Made by a program: the position numbers and the translations under genes. This document shows, piece after piece, positions 50,161-63,500 of a stretch of 64,000 nucleotides of DNA. The stretch is from Balanoglossus misakiensis. Taxonomy: Eukaryota; Hemichordata. The notes under the pieces were generated by a model. It saw only the letters and a list, made by a program, of their open reading frames with translations. It was not told the DNA's origin and did not search any database. The stretch is from contig CM082595.2 of assembly GCA_040954595.2 (NCBI GenBank), positions 248,001 through 312,000 of the forward strand, written 5' to 3'. Every line of letters begins with the position of its first letter. Position 1 is the stretch's first letter.

Positions 50161-51472
50161 ATGGAATACCGTAGAAAGGAATATTCTCCGCCAATCGTGC
50201 AGCCGGTAAGATTTTATTTTCACAGTCCATTGGATGCGGGTTAGCAAGCAAATCGAAACTGTGCCAAGGTCCACAATTGTTGAATATAGAAGTCGGGGTG
50301 TTAAAGTGAAAATGAAAATATAATACTTAAATGTCCACCAAAGCCTCTGAGTTCCCCCGCATATTTCTTTTCGTCGCAGTTTTCTCACATTGTCAACAGT
50401 AGAATCCCACTGGACAGACAAGTATTAAACATCACCAATGTCATTGTGCAGGCCATAAAAGGAATATGGGGATTACAAATGACATCTTACTCGTGAACTT
50501 TGAACCAGGAAATAAAATTGTCAACAATTCTATAATTGCAGCTATAATCAATGCATTAGGTTTCAGACATTTTTACGCATTACTTTAATATCAAAATGTG
50601 GAATTTTGACAACCCCACCGAAAGTACCAGGATGTGTGGTCATATATAGGGATCATGAAAGTGACCTATTAGAATCACAGAGCATTCGCGTTTGTATTTT
50701 CACGAGGATAATAAAAATGTAACTAATTATACATTTTCAGAGAATGGCACGTACAAGGAATATGCATATTTTAATTCCATTAATTAACCTTCTATTGAGT
50801 TGTTGGTGTATATGTTATCCTTCTTTCATTTTGCGCATGTCTGCAGATGATGCCATGTTCTTCAAAGATTCCTAGTGGAATGTATGCTGGCAAGGAGATC
50901 TTCATTACAGGTTCTGTCACTCCTAATCCTGATAGGTAAGAGTCTGTCGGAGATTGTGTAGCAGACTCCATACATGGATAGGGCTGTATTCACACACAAT
51001 AGAGATACGTGTACTGTCAGTGACTGCATCACAGTTACAGTCTTATACTAAACTTACTCTTTTTGATGCAGGTCTTTCCATACAGTTGTGACATGTCCTT
51101 TTATACTTCGGCTTTAAAATTTGTTTAAAACTAATTATATGTATTTTTTTATTCAGATTCCATGTAAACTTCACAACAGGAGTTCAAGGAAATGAAAGTA
51201 TTGCATTCCATTTTAATCCAAGATTTTCTAAAAGGGTAATTGTGTGCAACACCAAACGAGGCGATACATGGGGCTCGGAAGAATTTGCTCCCCGCTTCCC
51301 GTTTTCGCCAGGCTCCAACTTTGAAATTGTCTTCCGCTGTGAGCAAGATTGTTTCCAAGTTACTGTGAATGGTGCATATCTGTTACGGTACCGTCATCGC
51401 ATCGACTACAAGAATATCACATCCATCACAGTTCAAGGTGCATGTCACGTGTCAGAAATCCGCTTCGAGTAA
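50161..51472 (+). CDS. Galectin, single CRD, gene 1, 149 aa
   Basis: Three exons: 50161-50205, 50847-50935, 51157-51472. One galectin carbohydrate-recognition domain fills the protein. Sugar-contact residues in galectin order: His63, Asn65 and Arg67 (HFNPR), Asn76 (VCN), Trp83 and Glu86 (WGSEE); the last expected Arg of the WGxExR motif is Phe88. The residues after it, APRFPF, keep the usual strand. It has no signal peptide, as expected for galectins, which leave the cell by a non-classical route. Gene 2 at 52.8 kb has the same exon phases, and its middle exon has the same length (89 bp). An AATAAA lies at 51,835-51,840. Ligand binding may be changed by the missing Arg. Confidence 0.92.
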
Positions 51473-52770
51473 AGACGATGTACCACCACTTGACCACTTA
51501 ATAGTAATGCTATCGATGGGTTTATAATCACAAGTTTACATGATGAAGAAAAAACTGTCTTAACCCACTTCCAAAATCTGTGTTTCTGTGCCAATGTTTC
51601 TGTATTGGGTAAATATTTTCATTTCGAAAAATACCAGGCCACGTCTGTTAATTCTACCATGACCCTTAGTGATAGGTTTGCGTTTTTAAAGATTATCAAA
51701 GTTTTCATGGATCTGACCATTCTCAGTAAATCTGTGTGCTGTATGGAAAGTATTAATGTTGGCTTATTAGACAATCTTGTCACTTTTTGTGAATAGACCT
51801 TCCTGACATGTGTAATTCCATGCATATGTTTGGTAATAAACGGGACAATTACATTTTCCAAATGGAACTTGGAGATTTCTTTCTTGCAACACGTACGCAA
51901 AGTGGGTCTACAACTGTGTTGACAACTTGAAAAAAATCTATGATGAGCATGGACTCACGCACACTTCAATAACATCTAGCGGTTAGCATGTTCGTCTTTT
52001 TAGTTACTTCGTTAACCATCGTACCCAGTTAAAAAATCAGTCGGCTACGCGACCATCGATGTCTCTGATTGTCACATAATTTCCACAAATGAAATTCATT
52101 CGTGGGGGGTCATCCCAGCTCTATGTTGAGATTCCTGGAATTCTTGAAGTAGCCGATTCTGAGAATTCTACTCACAAAGCAATGTCAACACCCGGAAGTG
52201 AAAGACGCAAGCACCTTCTATGTTTAAACCATGATTGTAGCGTAAATGGCCCCTTCGTTAGTGTGCAATCAAATGCGATCGGACTACTATTACGAGAAAA
52301 CAAAGAAATCCAAAAAATATTCTGTATAGGCCTAAAACCTCGCATCCTTCAGTTTGACGCTTGTGACGGAGAATCATGGGAACTCAGTACTTCTAGCATA
52401 TTTTACATATATGTGTTTTGCATTAATATATAATCTATATATCTAGATGGACTTTGGCTTTTTGCGACCAGCATATAGGCGGTTAGGCCTACACAATATT
52501 CATTCGCAAAGTAGTTTTGACAAGCCAGTGTAAATAAGAATAATTTCTCCCTCGATAATAAAATAACAGAAACCATTTAAAGTGGGTACGAATCAATTCA
52601 AAAGTAAATCAGCCAGGTAGATTCTATTAAAATTATAATACTATCTTCAGTGCTTATATCTTTATGGCGGAATAATATGCAGGGTGAGGTGTCCTCACAC
52701 GACCCCTTCGAATACCTACACACCCGGCACTGCACACCTATACAACCGGAGATTCGGTGAGCTGAGCATC
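51473..52770. other. Spacer between galectin genes
   Basis: About 1.3 kb. AATAAA of gene 1 at 51,835-51,840. A 114-codon open frame (52,089-52,433) has no recognisable domain and no duplicate near gene 1, so I do not call it. The promoter of gene 2 should be in the last few hundred bases, but no clear core element is visible. Confidence 0.5.
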
Positions 52771-53889
52771 ATGGGTCTGGGAGGTGATGCCATCGCAAGT
52801 CTCATTTCTTTCATTTGCGATAAGCTATGGCACTCACGGTCAACTGAGCGAAGTTATTTTAACCCGGTAAGATTTTAATTTTGAAGGCAGGTCGCGCCGC
52901 GGTCTTTAACCTTCAAGCGACCACCAAGAAACCGCAGTTGCGAGGTCTTGTTGGAAGTGTACACACATATCTCCAGCCCTATATCACTCAACTATGCATT
53001 TTCCGGGGTATGATCACCCACTCAGTGTGTGAGGCAAATGTTAAAATGGAAGTGAAACTACTACATTTTATGAGATAATATACAAGGTCCGTTATCCGTT
53101 TAAAGTTACTTGTTTCTCAATTTCATTGTATTTGCACAGATGATGCCATTTTCCACGGGTATTCCTGATGGAATGAATCCTGGGACGGAAATCTTTATTA
53201 ATGGTTCCGTCAATCCCAATCCTGCTCGGTGAGATTCCTTTAAAATAACATTTGGAATTGAGGCGTTCGGTGAAGGAAAGACACCTTCTTGTAAACAATA
53301 AGCAATAGGTAATGTCAGGTGTATCGAAAAGAGTAAACTATCCTGCCCCACATATGATGCACCCACTATGCATTAATCTCTGAGTCAAAACAGGGAGCCG
53401 TCACGTGACACTCTCAAAACAAGAATATGTATATTGCATTATAGAAATACATTTTCATATACAGAAATGTATGTCATAATTACACCATCATTTGTTTGGT
53501 ACGGAAACTAATACAATGCATTATATTTATTCAGATTCCACGTGAACTTGACAACAGGAGTTCAAGGAAATGCAGATATTGCGTTCCACTTTAATCCACG
53601 ATTTGCCGCCGCAAATCTGCCACATCGGGTCATCGTCTTAAATACTAAAAAGGGGGATAAGTGGGGACCTCAAGAATATGCTCCACACTTCCCGTTTATG
53701 CCAAATACCAACTTTCAAATCGCCATCCTTTGTCAACAAGATTGCTTCCAAGTTGCTGTGAATGGTGCATTTCTGTCGCGGTACCGTCATCGCATACCAT
53801 ACCGTGACATCACTTCCATGACGGTCCAAGGTGATTGTCATATCACCGAAATTCGTTTCAAGAACTTTTCTGCAAAGAGTAAGATTTAA
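52771..53889 (+). CDS. Galectin, single CRD, gene 2, 179 aa
   Basis: Three exons: 52771-52866, 53140-53228, 53535-53889. It is a tandem paralogue of gene 1 with the same intron phases. The first exon is unrelated and longer, encoding a helical MGLGGDAIASLISFICDKLW lead. CRD contacts: His80, Asn82, Arg84 (HFNPR), Asn98 (VLN), Trp105; the Glu of WGxExR is Gln108 and the Arg is Tyr110 (WGPQEY). A four-residue loop (AANL) is inserted after FNPRFA compared with gene 1, and the C-terminus is extended by NFSAKSKI. With two substituted contacts, normal beta-galactoside binding is doubtful. The start codon at 52,771 gives a phase-correct first exon. An ATTAAA lies at 54,118-54,123. Confidence 0.9.
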
Positions 53890-54505
53890 GATTGCTATTG
53901 ATGAGTCCATGATGCTTACCAGAGATTTCAAAAAGTGTGTACTTTGTATCATAAATTTGTAAAATAATATTAATACACATTTCATCTGTTGAAACCTTTT
54001 GGTATGGAGGTTTCATGCGATTTTTTTATTTTATTTTTTGAAAAGTCCCCATTCTCAGCTATGATATTTTTTTAACTTTTTACTTTTCTAAGTGTGTATT
54101 TTGTTATTGACAATCGCATTAAACTTATGTCAACCTCTTCTGATCAAGTGCTGATTTACACACATGAGACAAACGTTGTTTTGTGTTCTTATGTAAGCTT
54201 TAGATGTAGTTGATTAGGCCAACATGAAATGTGCACCAACTGACGAGGACTTGAGTTACCCCTCAGATTGCGTGATTTCAGGAAAATAGTCAGTTTTAAC
54301 AGCATCTGTGGGAGATTATCTGAAGACTAGAAATTACGCTTTTACTAGCCAGTTACTAGTATTTACTAGTAGTTCTGCGATACTAGTGTTTATAAATGCA
54401 AGGTAAATGCGTCGAGCAGGGGGCGTCGTCGGGGAATCTGAAGAGGTCACGCTTTGGGTCGAAGCGCCACCAACGTTGACCCCATCAAACCACTTCCTCT
54501 TCAAA
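53890..54505. other. Intergenic region, galectin 2 to NECAP
   Basis: About 620 bp. It includes the galectin 2 3' region (ATTAAA at 54,118) and, from about 54,300, the NECAP promoter. An ACTAGT-rich stretch (54,342-54,388) repeats TTACTAGT/TACTAG several times. No gene seen. Confidence 0.5.
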
Positions 54506-57500
54506 ATGGCGACAGAATATGAAAGTGTACTGTGTGTCAAGAATGAGGTCTTCGTGTACAAAATCCCACCACGACCGTCAAATAGAGGATACAGGTAAGA
54601 CAATTCACACACGTCCGATTTCAAAGCAGGTGCCTACTGGTGAAGTTACGGTTTCCAAAGCAATATGCTTTTATTGACTTGTACATTACCTGTCGCAAAC
54701 GTAACGCTACTGTCAATGCCGGCGAAAGAAAACAATCTGTCGTTTTGATATTATCTGGTAATTAAATGTACATGAATAGAGGCATACGAACAAAACGTTA
54801 ATTTACGATCAGATCTACATTGTAAGTTCATTAAGCACACCTTGATGGCATGTATAACATGACAACAGTCCCTTACATGTTTTAAAGCGGAAGTGGGTAG
54901 CACATAGTCTTTCAGTGTTGACCGTGGCTGTGGTAGCCGAAAAGGGGGAGGAGCCACTCCACGAATCGCAACCCTGTGGTTTTGTGTAGAATTTGTAAAG
55001 GGTGTCGTTTGGCATGCCAGCTTTACTGCATGGCCGTGGGTTAGATAGTGAATGCATTGCCACGTATGTAAACTAGGTAGTGAAACAGTTATTGCGAATT
55101 ATCTCTGGTGTATGAAACATATCAAGAACATGCCTATGTAAATTTCAGGTTGCAATTTTGCCTTGCTTGATTGAGAGGCAGGATGTATTTGATGTAATGT
55201 TTGGACAAGGATGAATGTGTCAGGAAGTAGATAAGATACAGTGTACCGCAGTCCCTCTGAGTACTGTGATTGTACCATGCTTCAAACCATGAGCTAGGAA
55301 CAAAGGAAGGAAAAGAAATTGATGTATATTTACACAAAGTAAACAGAAATACTTTGTAGTCCTTTTACAAAACAGCTCTTCTGTATTGGACATCCGACGT
55401 CGAGAAAAGTATGACTTCAAACTGACCGGACGGACACATGATTTTGGACAGCGGACATTTCAGACAGTCGGACAGTCAGTAAACTCTGCACCTATTCTAG
55501 TTTCCTGCAAAAAAAAATATTTGATTTTGATAGGGCGGCAGATTGGAAATTAGATCAACATGACTGGAAGGGACGGTTACGGGTGGTTGCCAAGGGAAAC
55601 AACTGCAGTATCAAATTAGAAGACAAAACAACTGGTAAGTGGGCATTTATAGGTTGCAGATGAGTCTGTCAGTTCAAGCCTGTTAATTGATTATTACATA
55701 CAGACATACTGTATACATCAGTAGATAGCTATGTACGTACATGCATACAGTTGAATTTCATTGAAGAGACTGATATTTGTTACCAAGCTTAAGACTAATG
55801 TCAAGAACAATCAAGCTTGCATTGTAGTGACTGTGTCATGATTTTGCTTTTTGTACAAAACAGGTGAATTGTTTGCCAAATGTCCAGTAGATGCATATCC
55901 GGGAATATCTGTTGAGGCTGTCATGGATTCAAGTCGATATTTTGTCATTAGGCTCATGGATGATAATGGTATGTGTTGGTAAAATGTTGTATAAGAGATG
56001 ACTTCTGATATTTTCTTGAATTGCAGTAACACTATAATATTCATCATTGTATTCACAAACATTGTTTTGATTTTTTTCGTAATTCAGGACGGTCAGCTTT
56101 TATCGGTTTAGGATTTTCTGACAGAGGAGACTCGTTTGATTTTAATGTGGCTTTACAAGACCACTTCAAGTAAGTAACCTGTTCAATTCAATTCTTCAAC
56201 CCACAAGACGCTACGGGCTGTAGCTATTTATAAATGATAGTATAAGGTTGTTGATTGATACTTATTCTCTGTATCTCTGTTGTTTCCTACCAGATGGGTC
56301 AAGCAAAGTAAAAAATTTGAAGAAGAAGAGAAAAATGCTGCTCAAGATCCAGGGCCAAAGTTAGATCTCAGTTTGAAAGAGGGACAAACAATTAAAATAA
56401 ACCTAGGAGTAAGTTAAGGACATGTATGTTTGTACGTACATTTGTCTGTACATGTATGTTGTGTGTGTACGTACATATGTATGTGTTAGTACGTATTGTA
56501 TAATTTGTAGCTGCAACATTTCAGTTAAGTTTAAGTGTACAGGTACTGTTAGCTTTTGAAAGTGAAGTTATGATAGCCACTTGATGACTGTTCCATCTGT
56601 CTGTTCCCATAGAACAAAAAATCCGGTACAGGCGTAGCAAGACCAAAGCCAAGTGCAGGAGCACCTGGTTTCTTGCCTCCTCCTCCAGGTTCCAAAATTC
56701 CAACAATGACCCCACCACCGGGTCAAACAGGACTTGCACAGCCGCAGCAAGCATCACAACAAGCAGCCAGTCATGGCTTATTAGGTCAGTTGGATTTCAA
56801 GCCAATGTCTACAGTGCAAATACTCGTATTACGTACATGTTCTGTACAAGAATTACATTTAATAGTTTAATTCCTGCTGGTTTATTTGAGACTTGAAATA
56901 TCACAAACTGGCTTGCTATATCCCTATCAACAGATGACTGTACTCAAGTGCAGTGTATCTCAAAAAGATTGAACTGCATCATGCAAATGTTTACATCGAT
57001 AGTAAGGATCATTTTCATGCACATTTCACATGTGTTATTACATTGCAAACTGAGCTTCAATATCACAAAATCTGGTTCCATGTCGCTGTTTTCCATGCAT
57101 TAATTTGTAGACATGTCTTCACAACTTGTAGGTTAAGCCGTTGTCAACCTGATTCATGTTCACAATGCAGGTATGGAAGTACATTATAGATCTGTAAAAT
57201 TTGGTATCGGTAAAACTGCATTCCATCTGTTTCGTTCATACATTCAGGTGGGGTCTCATCACAACCACAGCAATCAAACCAAGACTTGTTGCTTGATTTT
57301 GGATCATTATCATCATCTTCATTACCATCATCATCATCAGTGCCGGCAACAACATTGCCCTCACAGCCAAAGTCTGACCTGGATGTCTTTGGTGATTTTA
57401 CAGCAGCATCACCAACACAACCACAACAAAAGCAACAACCTCTAGGGGGCGCTAGTGATTGGGGAGACTTTGCGGGTGCAGGGTATGTAGTGATTGAAAC

Positions 57501-57711
57501 TGTCAATCTGATGTCTTTACCTTTGAAATACCAAGGATCTTGTCATCGTTACAGAGGCTTCCATTCTGACAGCAAAGTATCTTTCTCTTCTCAGATATTC
57601 AAGTCTGACAAGATCTCGCAATGAGTGGAACATTATCTATAGTGACCATCCCTTTCTCTGTTCTTTTCCAGGAATCAAGAATCCAAAAGCGGTGGATGGG
57701 TGCAATTTTAA
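54506..57711 (+). CDS. NECAP1: NECAP endocytosis-associated protein, 312 aa, 8 exons
   Basis: Exons: 54506-54594, 55534-55634, 55864-55968, 56088-56169, 56294-56408, 56613-56784, 57248-57482, 57672-57711. The N-terminal PHear domain (about 1-135) opens [23 protein letters not shown] and shows [41 protein letters not shown] and LQDHFKWVKQ, all NECAP hallmarks. A proline-rich stretch follows, then a Ser/Gln-rich tail with LLLDF (234-239), WGDF (293-296) and the C-terminal WVQF (309-312). WxxF motifs bind the AP-2 alpha appendage in vertebrate NECAPs, so a role in clathrin-mediated endocytosis is expected. It is longer than human NECAP1 (275 aa) because of the tail. Frame choice in the last exon is fixed by the WVQF ending. 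One gene stands for both vertebrate NECAP1 and NECAP2. Confidence 0.95.
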
Positions 57712-60185
57712 ATAGATCATTTATATTCTTAACAAGATTTATGAAACAATAATTCTGAATGCTCTCCAAAAGCCTACCCATATGGTGGTTCCATCATTAG
57801 CTGTGAACCTTTCTCAGGGGAAAAGTTCACGATGGATATTCTTGTAGACTGTGTCACCCCACATTATGTTCAGTGGTCTTATTTTGCTACTGAAGACAAT
57901 GAAGTTCGACCAGCCCACTACAGTAAAAGGGGTGGGTGGCTTTTGGTAAATCAGAAAAGTTGCATGAAGACTGGGATTAGAATAAATCCAGATCATGGAT
58001 TAACAGAATTATTGAAAAAAAAACCACAATGAGGCTGATCAATTCATACATGATGACCTCTCTCATTTGTTTTGTCTTGCTTTATTGTGTATGTCCACCG
58101 TACATGACCCCCATCCAGCTTACAGCTTGTCCAATTCTATAAAGGATACATGTAGTTTTAATGTAAAAGACTGAAAACTTTTTTTGTTGTTGAAACCTTC
58201 TTTTGCTGAGCCCGGAATATTCCAGTTGTTCTATGAAGCAGTTTTTTGTCAGGAAAATGCATAGGGATAGCATACCCTGGTGGGTATTAATTGAGGTCTG
58301 CTTTCTCGATGTTACAACTGTACATTTACTGATAGAGTAAGATACTGAAAAAAGTAGTATATTTGTAAGAAAATTGAAATTGTGTATAATAATAGTGTTG
58401 TGTATGAATGACTGTTATGTAGAACTAAACCAGAAGGAATACATATACATGTATGTAAAAGTTTCAGTTGTTTTGATAAATTGAGATTGGGTTGACATCA
58501 TGCAACAACTATAACAAAATCTGTTCTATAGAGAAATTCTGTAGAGATAATGGATAGTTCAGTTAGTGCAAATTAATAAGTATTTGAGGTACATGTACTA
58601 TACATAGAGTGTACATGGTAGATGACTGAGTATATATTACAATATGTATAGCATTAGTACCAAGTTGATCATAGCATGTTTGTTTAAAGGGCAGTATATG
58701 TAACTTGTGGCTATGTAGAGTTCTTTGTGCTCTCATTCTTTTCCCTGTAGCATGCCAAAATGTGCACAGAACAAAATGAGTGAAAGTATCGCTAACACTT
58801 GCAGCCAAGTGAGATGTATTTAAACCTGGGGATACATGTGATACCTGTAATTGACACAAAATAGCGGCCAATCAAGCCCCACTCCTAGTTTATACCCTCA
58901 TATTAATTCAATTGTAGGCTAGAAGCTTTTCAAGTGCAATCGCCCCACAATGAAATATTAATCAAGGCCCCTGCAGTGGGCACACATCTCATTTCTAATA
59001 TCAAAGACTACACATTGTTTCTGGCAGAGTTCCTCTGCGGAGAAATTATGTTTCTGTGAAAAATGTAAGGAAATATCAGCATAAAAAACAGTACAGTAGG
59101 GATGTACAATCTTAATCCACTTGCATATCATTCTATGAGACTCGGGTAATCTGCAATACAATTACAGTAAAGTAGTTTCATGAAATTACCTTAGAAAACA
59201 GGCCAAAGTATTTGGAGTCTAAAGGTGTCTTTTAGTCTTTGTGGACTGACTGTAATGTTTTCAGCTTTACTTCAGTGATAATGTCCCGTAACTGATCACC
59301 AGTCTTGTAGAGCAATTATGTCAGATTTCCCGAGGGAAATATAATGAGGTTGAATGTATTTCTTAAAATTATACTTAAAATCATTGACAGTTGTGTTTTC
59401 TACTGTCTGTGTTGAACCATGGTACAGTAAAAGCAATAATATAACAGAAGTGTTTGGGTTTCAATAGTCCTTGTTATTGTGGAAAATAATATTGCACTGC
59501 ACATGGAAATTTACATAAACTTAATATGAGACACCAGGGTTGTTTTATTTTCTGATGCTCAAATTTTCAGAATTATCACTCTTTGAAAGCTGTTTTAAAA
59601 TCATGGGTCAACAAAGATAATTGCGTGAACCAAGTACGGTGTCTCAACAGATGTGAAGGTTTTGTTTCATGTGTTCTTAATGGAGTATCAAAGAATTATT
59701 TTCTTTTTCCCCCAAACCCATCCGTCTGTAATATACAATTCCAAGCCATACCATAAAATTAGATAGTATTAACTGATATCATTGGGAGAATGTTATTTTT
59801 ATTTATTTGATCAAGTGAGAATTTAGTTTCATGTAAAAATTACATTATAACCATGTCAATGTAGAGTTGGCAACGATAATTCTCGGTCATTGGTGAAAAC
59901 ATGTGCAACATTTTTATAGTTTTAAAATCATGAAAGATTCCTTTGAAGTATAATATATTGAGAGTGAAATGTCTTGCACTGAACCTTGAAGGTGTCTGTC
60001 AAGATTTCTCAGTAAAGTTCTGATTCAAAATATGGATTTGAAATGTTTGGGATCTGCCGAGACTGGTCTGAAAAGCGACGGTTTTTGAGATTCCTTTAAG
60101 AGGTTCACCACTGAACAGAATTGTGACTTTATTAGTGGTAACTGTGTTCCTTTCAAATGTGATTTATTGTAATGGTCATCAAGAA

Positions 60186-60191
60186 AATAAA
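60186..60191 (+). other. Candidate distal polyadenylation signal of NECAP
   Basis: AAAATAAAGT, an exact AATAAA, is 2.48 kb after the NECAP stop and about 110 bp before the opposing minus-strand signal. An unseen plus-strand noncoding transcript could also use it. Confidence 0.4.
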
Positions 60192-60301
60192 GTATGATTT
60201 TTGTGAATATTCTTGTAGAATGACATATTTTCTGGTCAATTCATCAAATCACACTCCACTAGAAAAGACTCCATCAGACAAAAATTCACTTAGTTGATCA
60301 T

Positions 60302-60307
60302 TTTATT
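60302..60307 (-). other. Candidate polyadenylation signal of ATAD3
   Basis: TTTATT here is AATAAA on the ATAD3 strand, about 240 bp beyond its stop codon at 60,545. Confidence 0.55.
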
Positions 60308-60544
60308 ATGATTACACACACAACATAATTCTATTTCTACATTCATCTATAATATACAAGGAGGACATTCAGCTATGCTGTACACACATGAAGCAACTGT
60401 CTTTTGAAAGGGACTGAATGAAACGCAAAGAAAACTAAACAGCGCCCTGACTTGATTATATCCAAGTCCCACCCCAGCTACTGAGAGAGAACAATGCAAC
60501 ACCAAACAAGGCCAGAATTCCACTGGCTTCAGATTTGTGCATTT

Positions 60545-63500
60545 TCACGATGAGCTTTTGTCTCCTAGGCCAAAGCTGATTGCGTGTGTCTGTGACTGTT
60601 TGGTTGTTCGTGCGTCTTCGCTCTCTTTCCAGTCAGTTTTCTGTTTGTGCTGTTTCACAGCTTCATCCACCCTGGCGTCGATCATCTCAGCTGTGAGCAT
60701 ACCGTCCTCTGATGCATAGCCACTTGCCTACAAGGAGAAAAACATGAAATGGGAGCTTACATAACCGAGACAAAAAATTTGTAGAAAATTTGGTTTGGAC
60801 ATAATGTTTGTACACACGAAATTATGCACGTGCGCATAAGATGATTGTCGGGCTTTAATGCCACATTTCCATGTCACTCTTTGTACACTTACCTGCCATG
60901 CAACGCCAATCTTTGCAATTTCTCTTCCTGATAGACCACCCGTCTTGGACGCAATCTCCTTACACTTCACGCCATAGTCGAGCTGTTCCACCTTGAACCG
61001 ACTGTCAAGAAAAATCAAATATGAGGAATGAAGTTACATGACATCTATCAAGTCCAAAGTCTTCCATTACAATAAATATTGAAACGTACCTCTTCCCTGA
61101 AGTTGCTGGTTGTAGAATGTATTTATCAAAATAATAGTACACCATCCTCTCTCTCTCTTCAAGTCCCGGAAGATCAAAGTTCACCATTTCATCCAAACGG
61201 TCGTTTATTGCCCAATCAAATTGTTCCGGTTGATTACTTGCTAAAACTAACATAAACCTGCAAAGGAAAATATAATTGTGAAAAGGGGGATGAAACTCAC
61301 AAAGAATCCAAGTTAGAGTTTTGTGTCACATGACTGTCATGTGACAAACATTATAGCATCGTTTGTTTTTCACAAATTCTATGTACTTACTTTTTAGACT
61401 GCTCTCCCGTCCTGTACAAAAATGCATTTAATGTTGCCCTCATGTCTTCACTGATCACTTCCTGCAATTAAAAACCAGAAACAGGATGAGTCTATCATTG
61501 CACATTTCATGTTTTATAGTTCTGTTTGGTTATAAATGAAATCAAGACCTTATAATATTAGACAACTTACCGAACTCCTCCTCCGAAGAAAAGCGTCTGC
61601 TTCATCTACAAAGAGTAAGACCCTAGCAACAAAATAATGAGAAATGGTGGTTTGAAATAATTTCACCTCAGAATGACAAGTGTTAAACACAACCAGAGCC
61701 ACAACTCTGAAAGCAATTTGCGACATAATACACTTAACCCCTTCTTAGGGTTCTACTTGAAGATGCCCAATCAAACATAATACACTTACCCCCTTCTACT
61801 TGAAGATGCCCAATCAAACACTTTATGCATGGCAGTGACACCGTCTTTCCCCATGGGGGCTACATCACCTCCTGTCATAATGGCATAGTCCATCCCAGAA
61901 TGCATTGAGAGACTCTGTTTCAAAAGTGATAGATACATGTATAGTCATGTTATCCTGCACTGTACATTTCTTCATTCATATTCAGAATACAAATACACTT
62001 CGTTAAATCTCTTGTAAGTTTATTTGGTACAACCACAAATAACTTGTCTCCTTACCTTGGCAAATAGAGTTTTTCCTGTTCCCGGTGGACCATAAAATAG
62101 CAAGTTTCTGTAGAGACCTTTGTTTCTCTTAGTATTACGAGTTGCTACGGCAATTTCACGAAGACGTTCCTCCAGGGATGGCTGTGTGTAGAGCCAGAAA
62201 AAGCATCAACGTGTTAAAAGTAACCAAAGAAAATGAAAGTTTACACTCTATGCTTTATACTGTGTCTTGTTTCAGACAAGATCATCATTGATAGAACTGA
62301 TGTTAGAATTACAAGTGCATACCTGAAGGACAATTCCTTTGAGAGCATCTTCTGGTTTCACAAATATCCGTCTTGTGGTTTTGATCGGGTGTCTAATGCC
62401 TTCCAGGAGAGTAAGTCTGGATGTTTCCCTGACCAGAGACGGTTTTCCAAGTCGGGCTTCTAAGTACCTGGCCCCAATACCGGTACCCATTTTTGCTGTG
62501 TACACACCTAGTGCCAAAAGTGTGAGACCTGCAGCCTGCAATTAAAAGAAGAAACTGTATTGATTCTTGAGATATGTGTAATGTGATCTTAAAAAGCCTG
62601 TTGACAGAGGAACTGATATACATGTACCACAAATAAGTCAAAATTTTAAAGTCTGCCACAGTCAGATCAAATACATATGGAAATTAAGAGAAAAAAATAA
62701 AATGCATACCGTGGCTGACACTTTATCCCAGTCAGAAATAAAAGCTTTGAAGCCATCGCCAAGAACAGTCCCAGCAGTTCTGAAAAATACAATTTGTTCA
62801 AGTCAAAGGAATCCAATGAGTTTTCAGTCAAAAGTATTAGTTCTAAGCCCCAAAGAATTCAGCAAAAGTCCTATAACTTTACTTTTTATTTAATGCAAAA
62901 ACAAATTTACTTGGTAACTCACTTGATAGACTGTAGCACAGTCTCTCTGTACTCTTTGGCCTGAAGACGAATTTGTTCATTTCGGAGATCCCTATTCTCC
63001 CGTTCTATTTTAGCCTTGCCCCTCAGTTCTGCTTCCAATTTCTTCATTTCATTGGTGTGTCTCAGCTCAGCCTCATACTCTATCGTCTTCCTTCTCATGG
63101 ATTCCTGTTTGTTGACGGACTCTTCCTGTTTTCTCAGATTATCCTCGTTCATCAGTTGCTAAGATACAAAGTTTGTGATACATTATCAGATATTTTATCA
63201 CCATGGGATATATTTAATCAGGGTGAAAGAGAACAATGTATACTAGTAGTAATTTACCTGTTGTTTTAACTGATCTTCATATCTCCTCCTTGCAAGCTGA
63301 TCTTGATATTGAGCTCTCTCTTGATGTTGCTTGGTTTCTTGACCCAGTGTTTTTCTCTTTTCATCTCCTTGAGCTCTGATCTGATCCACTTTCATTTGCT
63401 CAACGTGAGCTTCAAATTCCTTGTCAAAGGAAGAGTGATCAACAATTTTGATAAATTTAATTCTAACCCTTCCACGTAAAAAAAAAACAATTACTGTTTA

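Larger units (their letters stand above)
57712..60544. other. Long 3' region between NECAP and ATAD3
   Basis: About 2.8 kb with no gene. An AATAAA at 60,186-60,191 on the plus strand and one on the minus strand (TTTATT, 60,302-60,307) face each other. If the plus-strand site is used, NECAP has a 3' untranslated region of about 2.5 kb. Frames of 60-102 codons on both strands are not protein-like. Confidence 0.55.

Noticed and set aside
52089-52433. 114-codon frame between the galectins
   Set aside because: No recognisable domain, no splice context and no counterpart near the first galectin.
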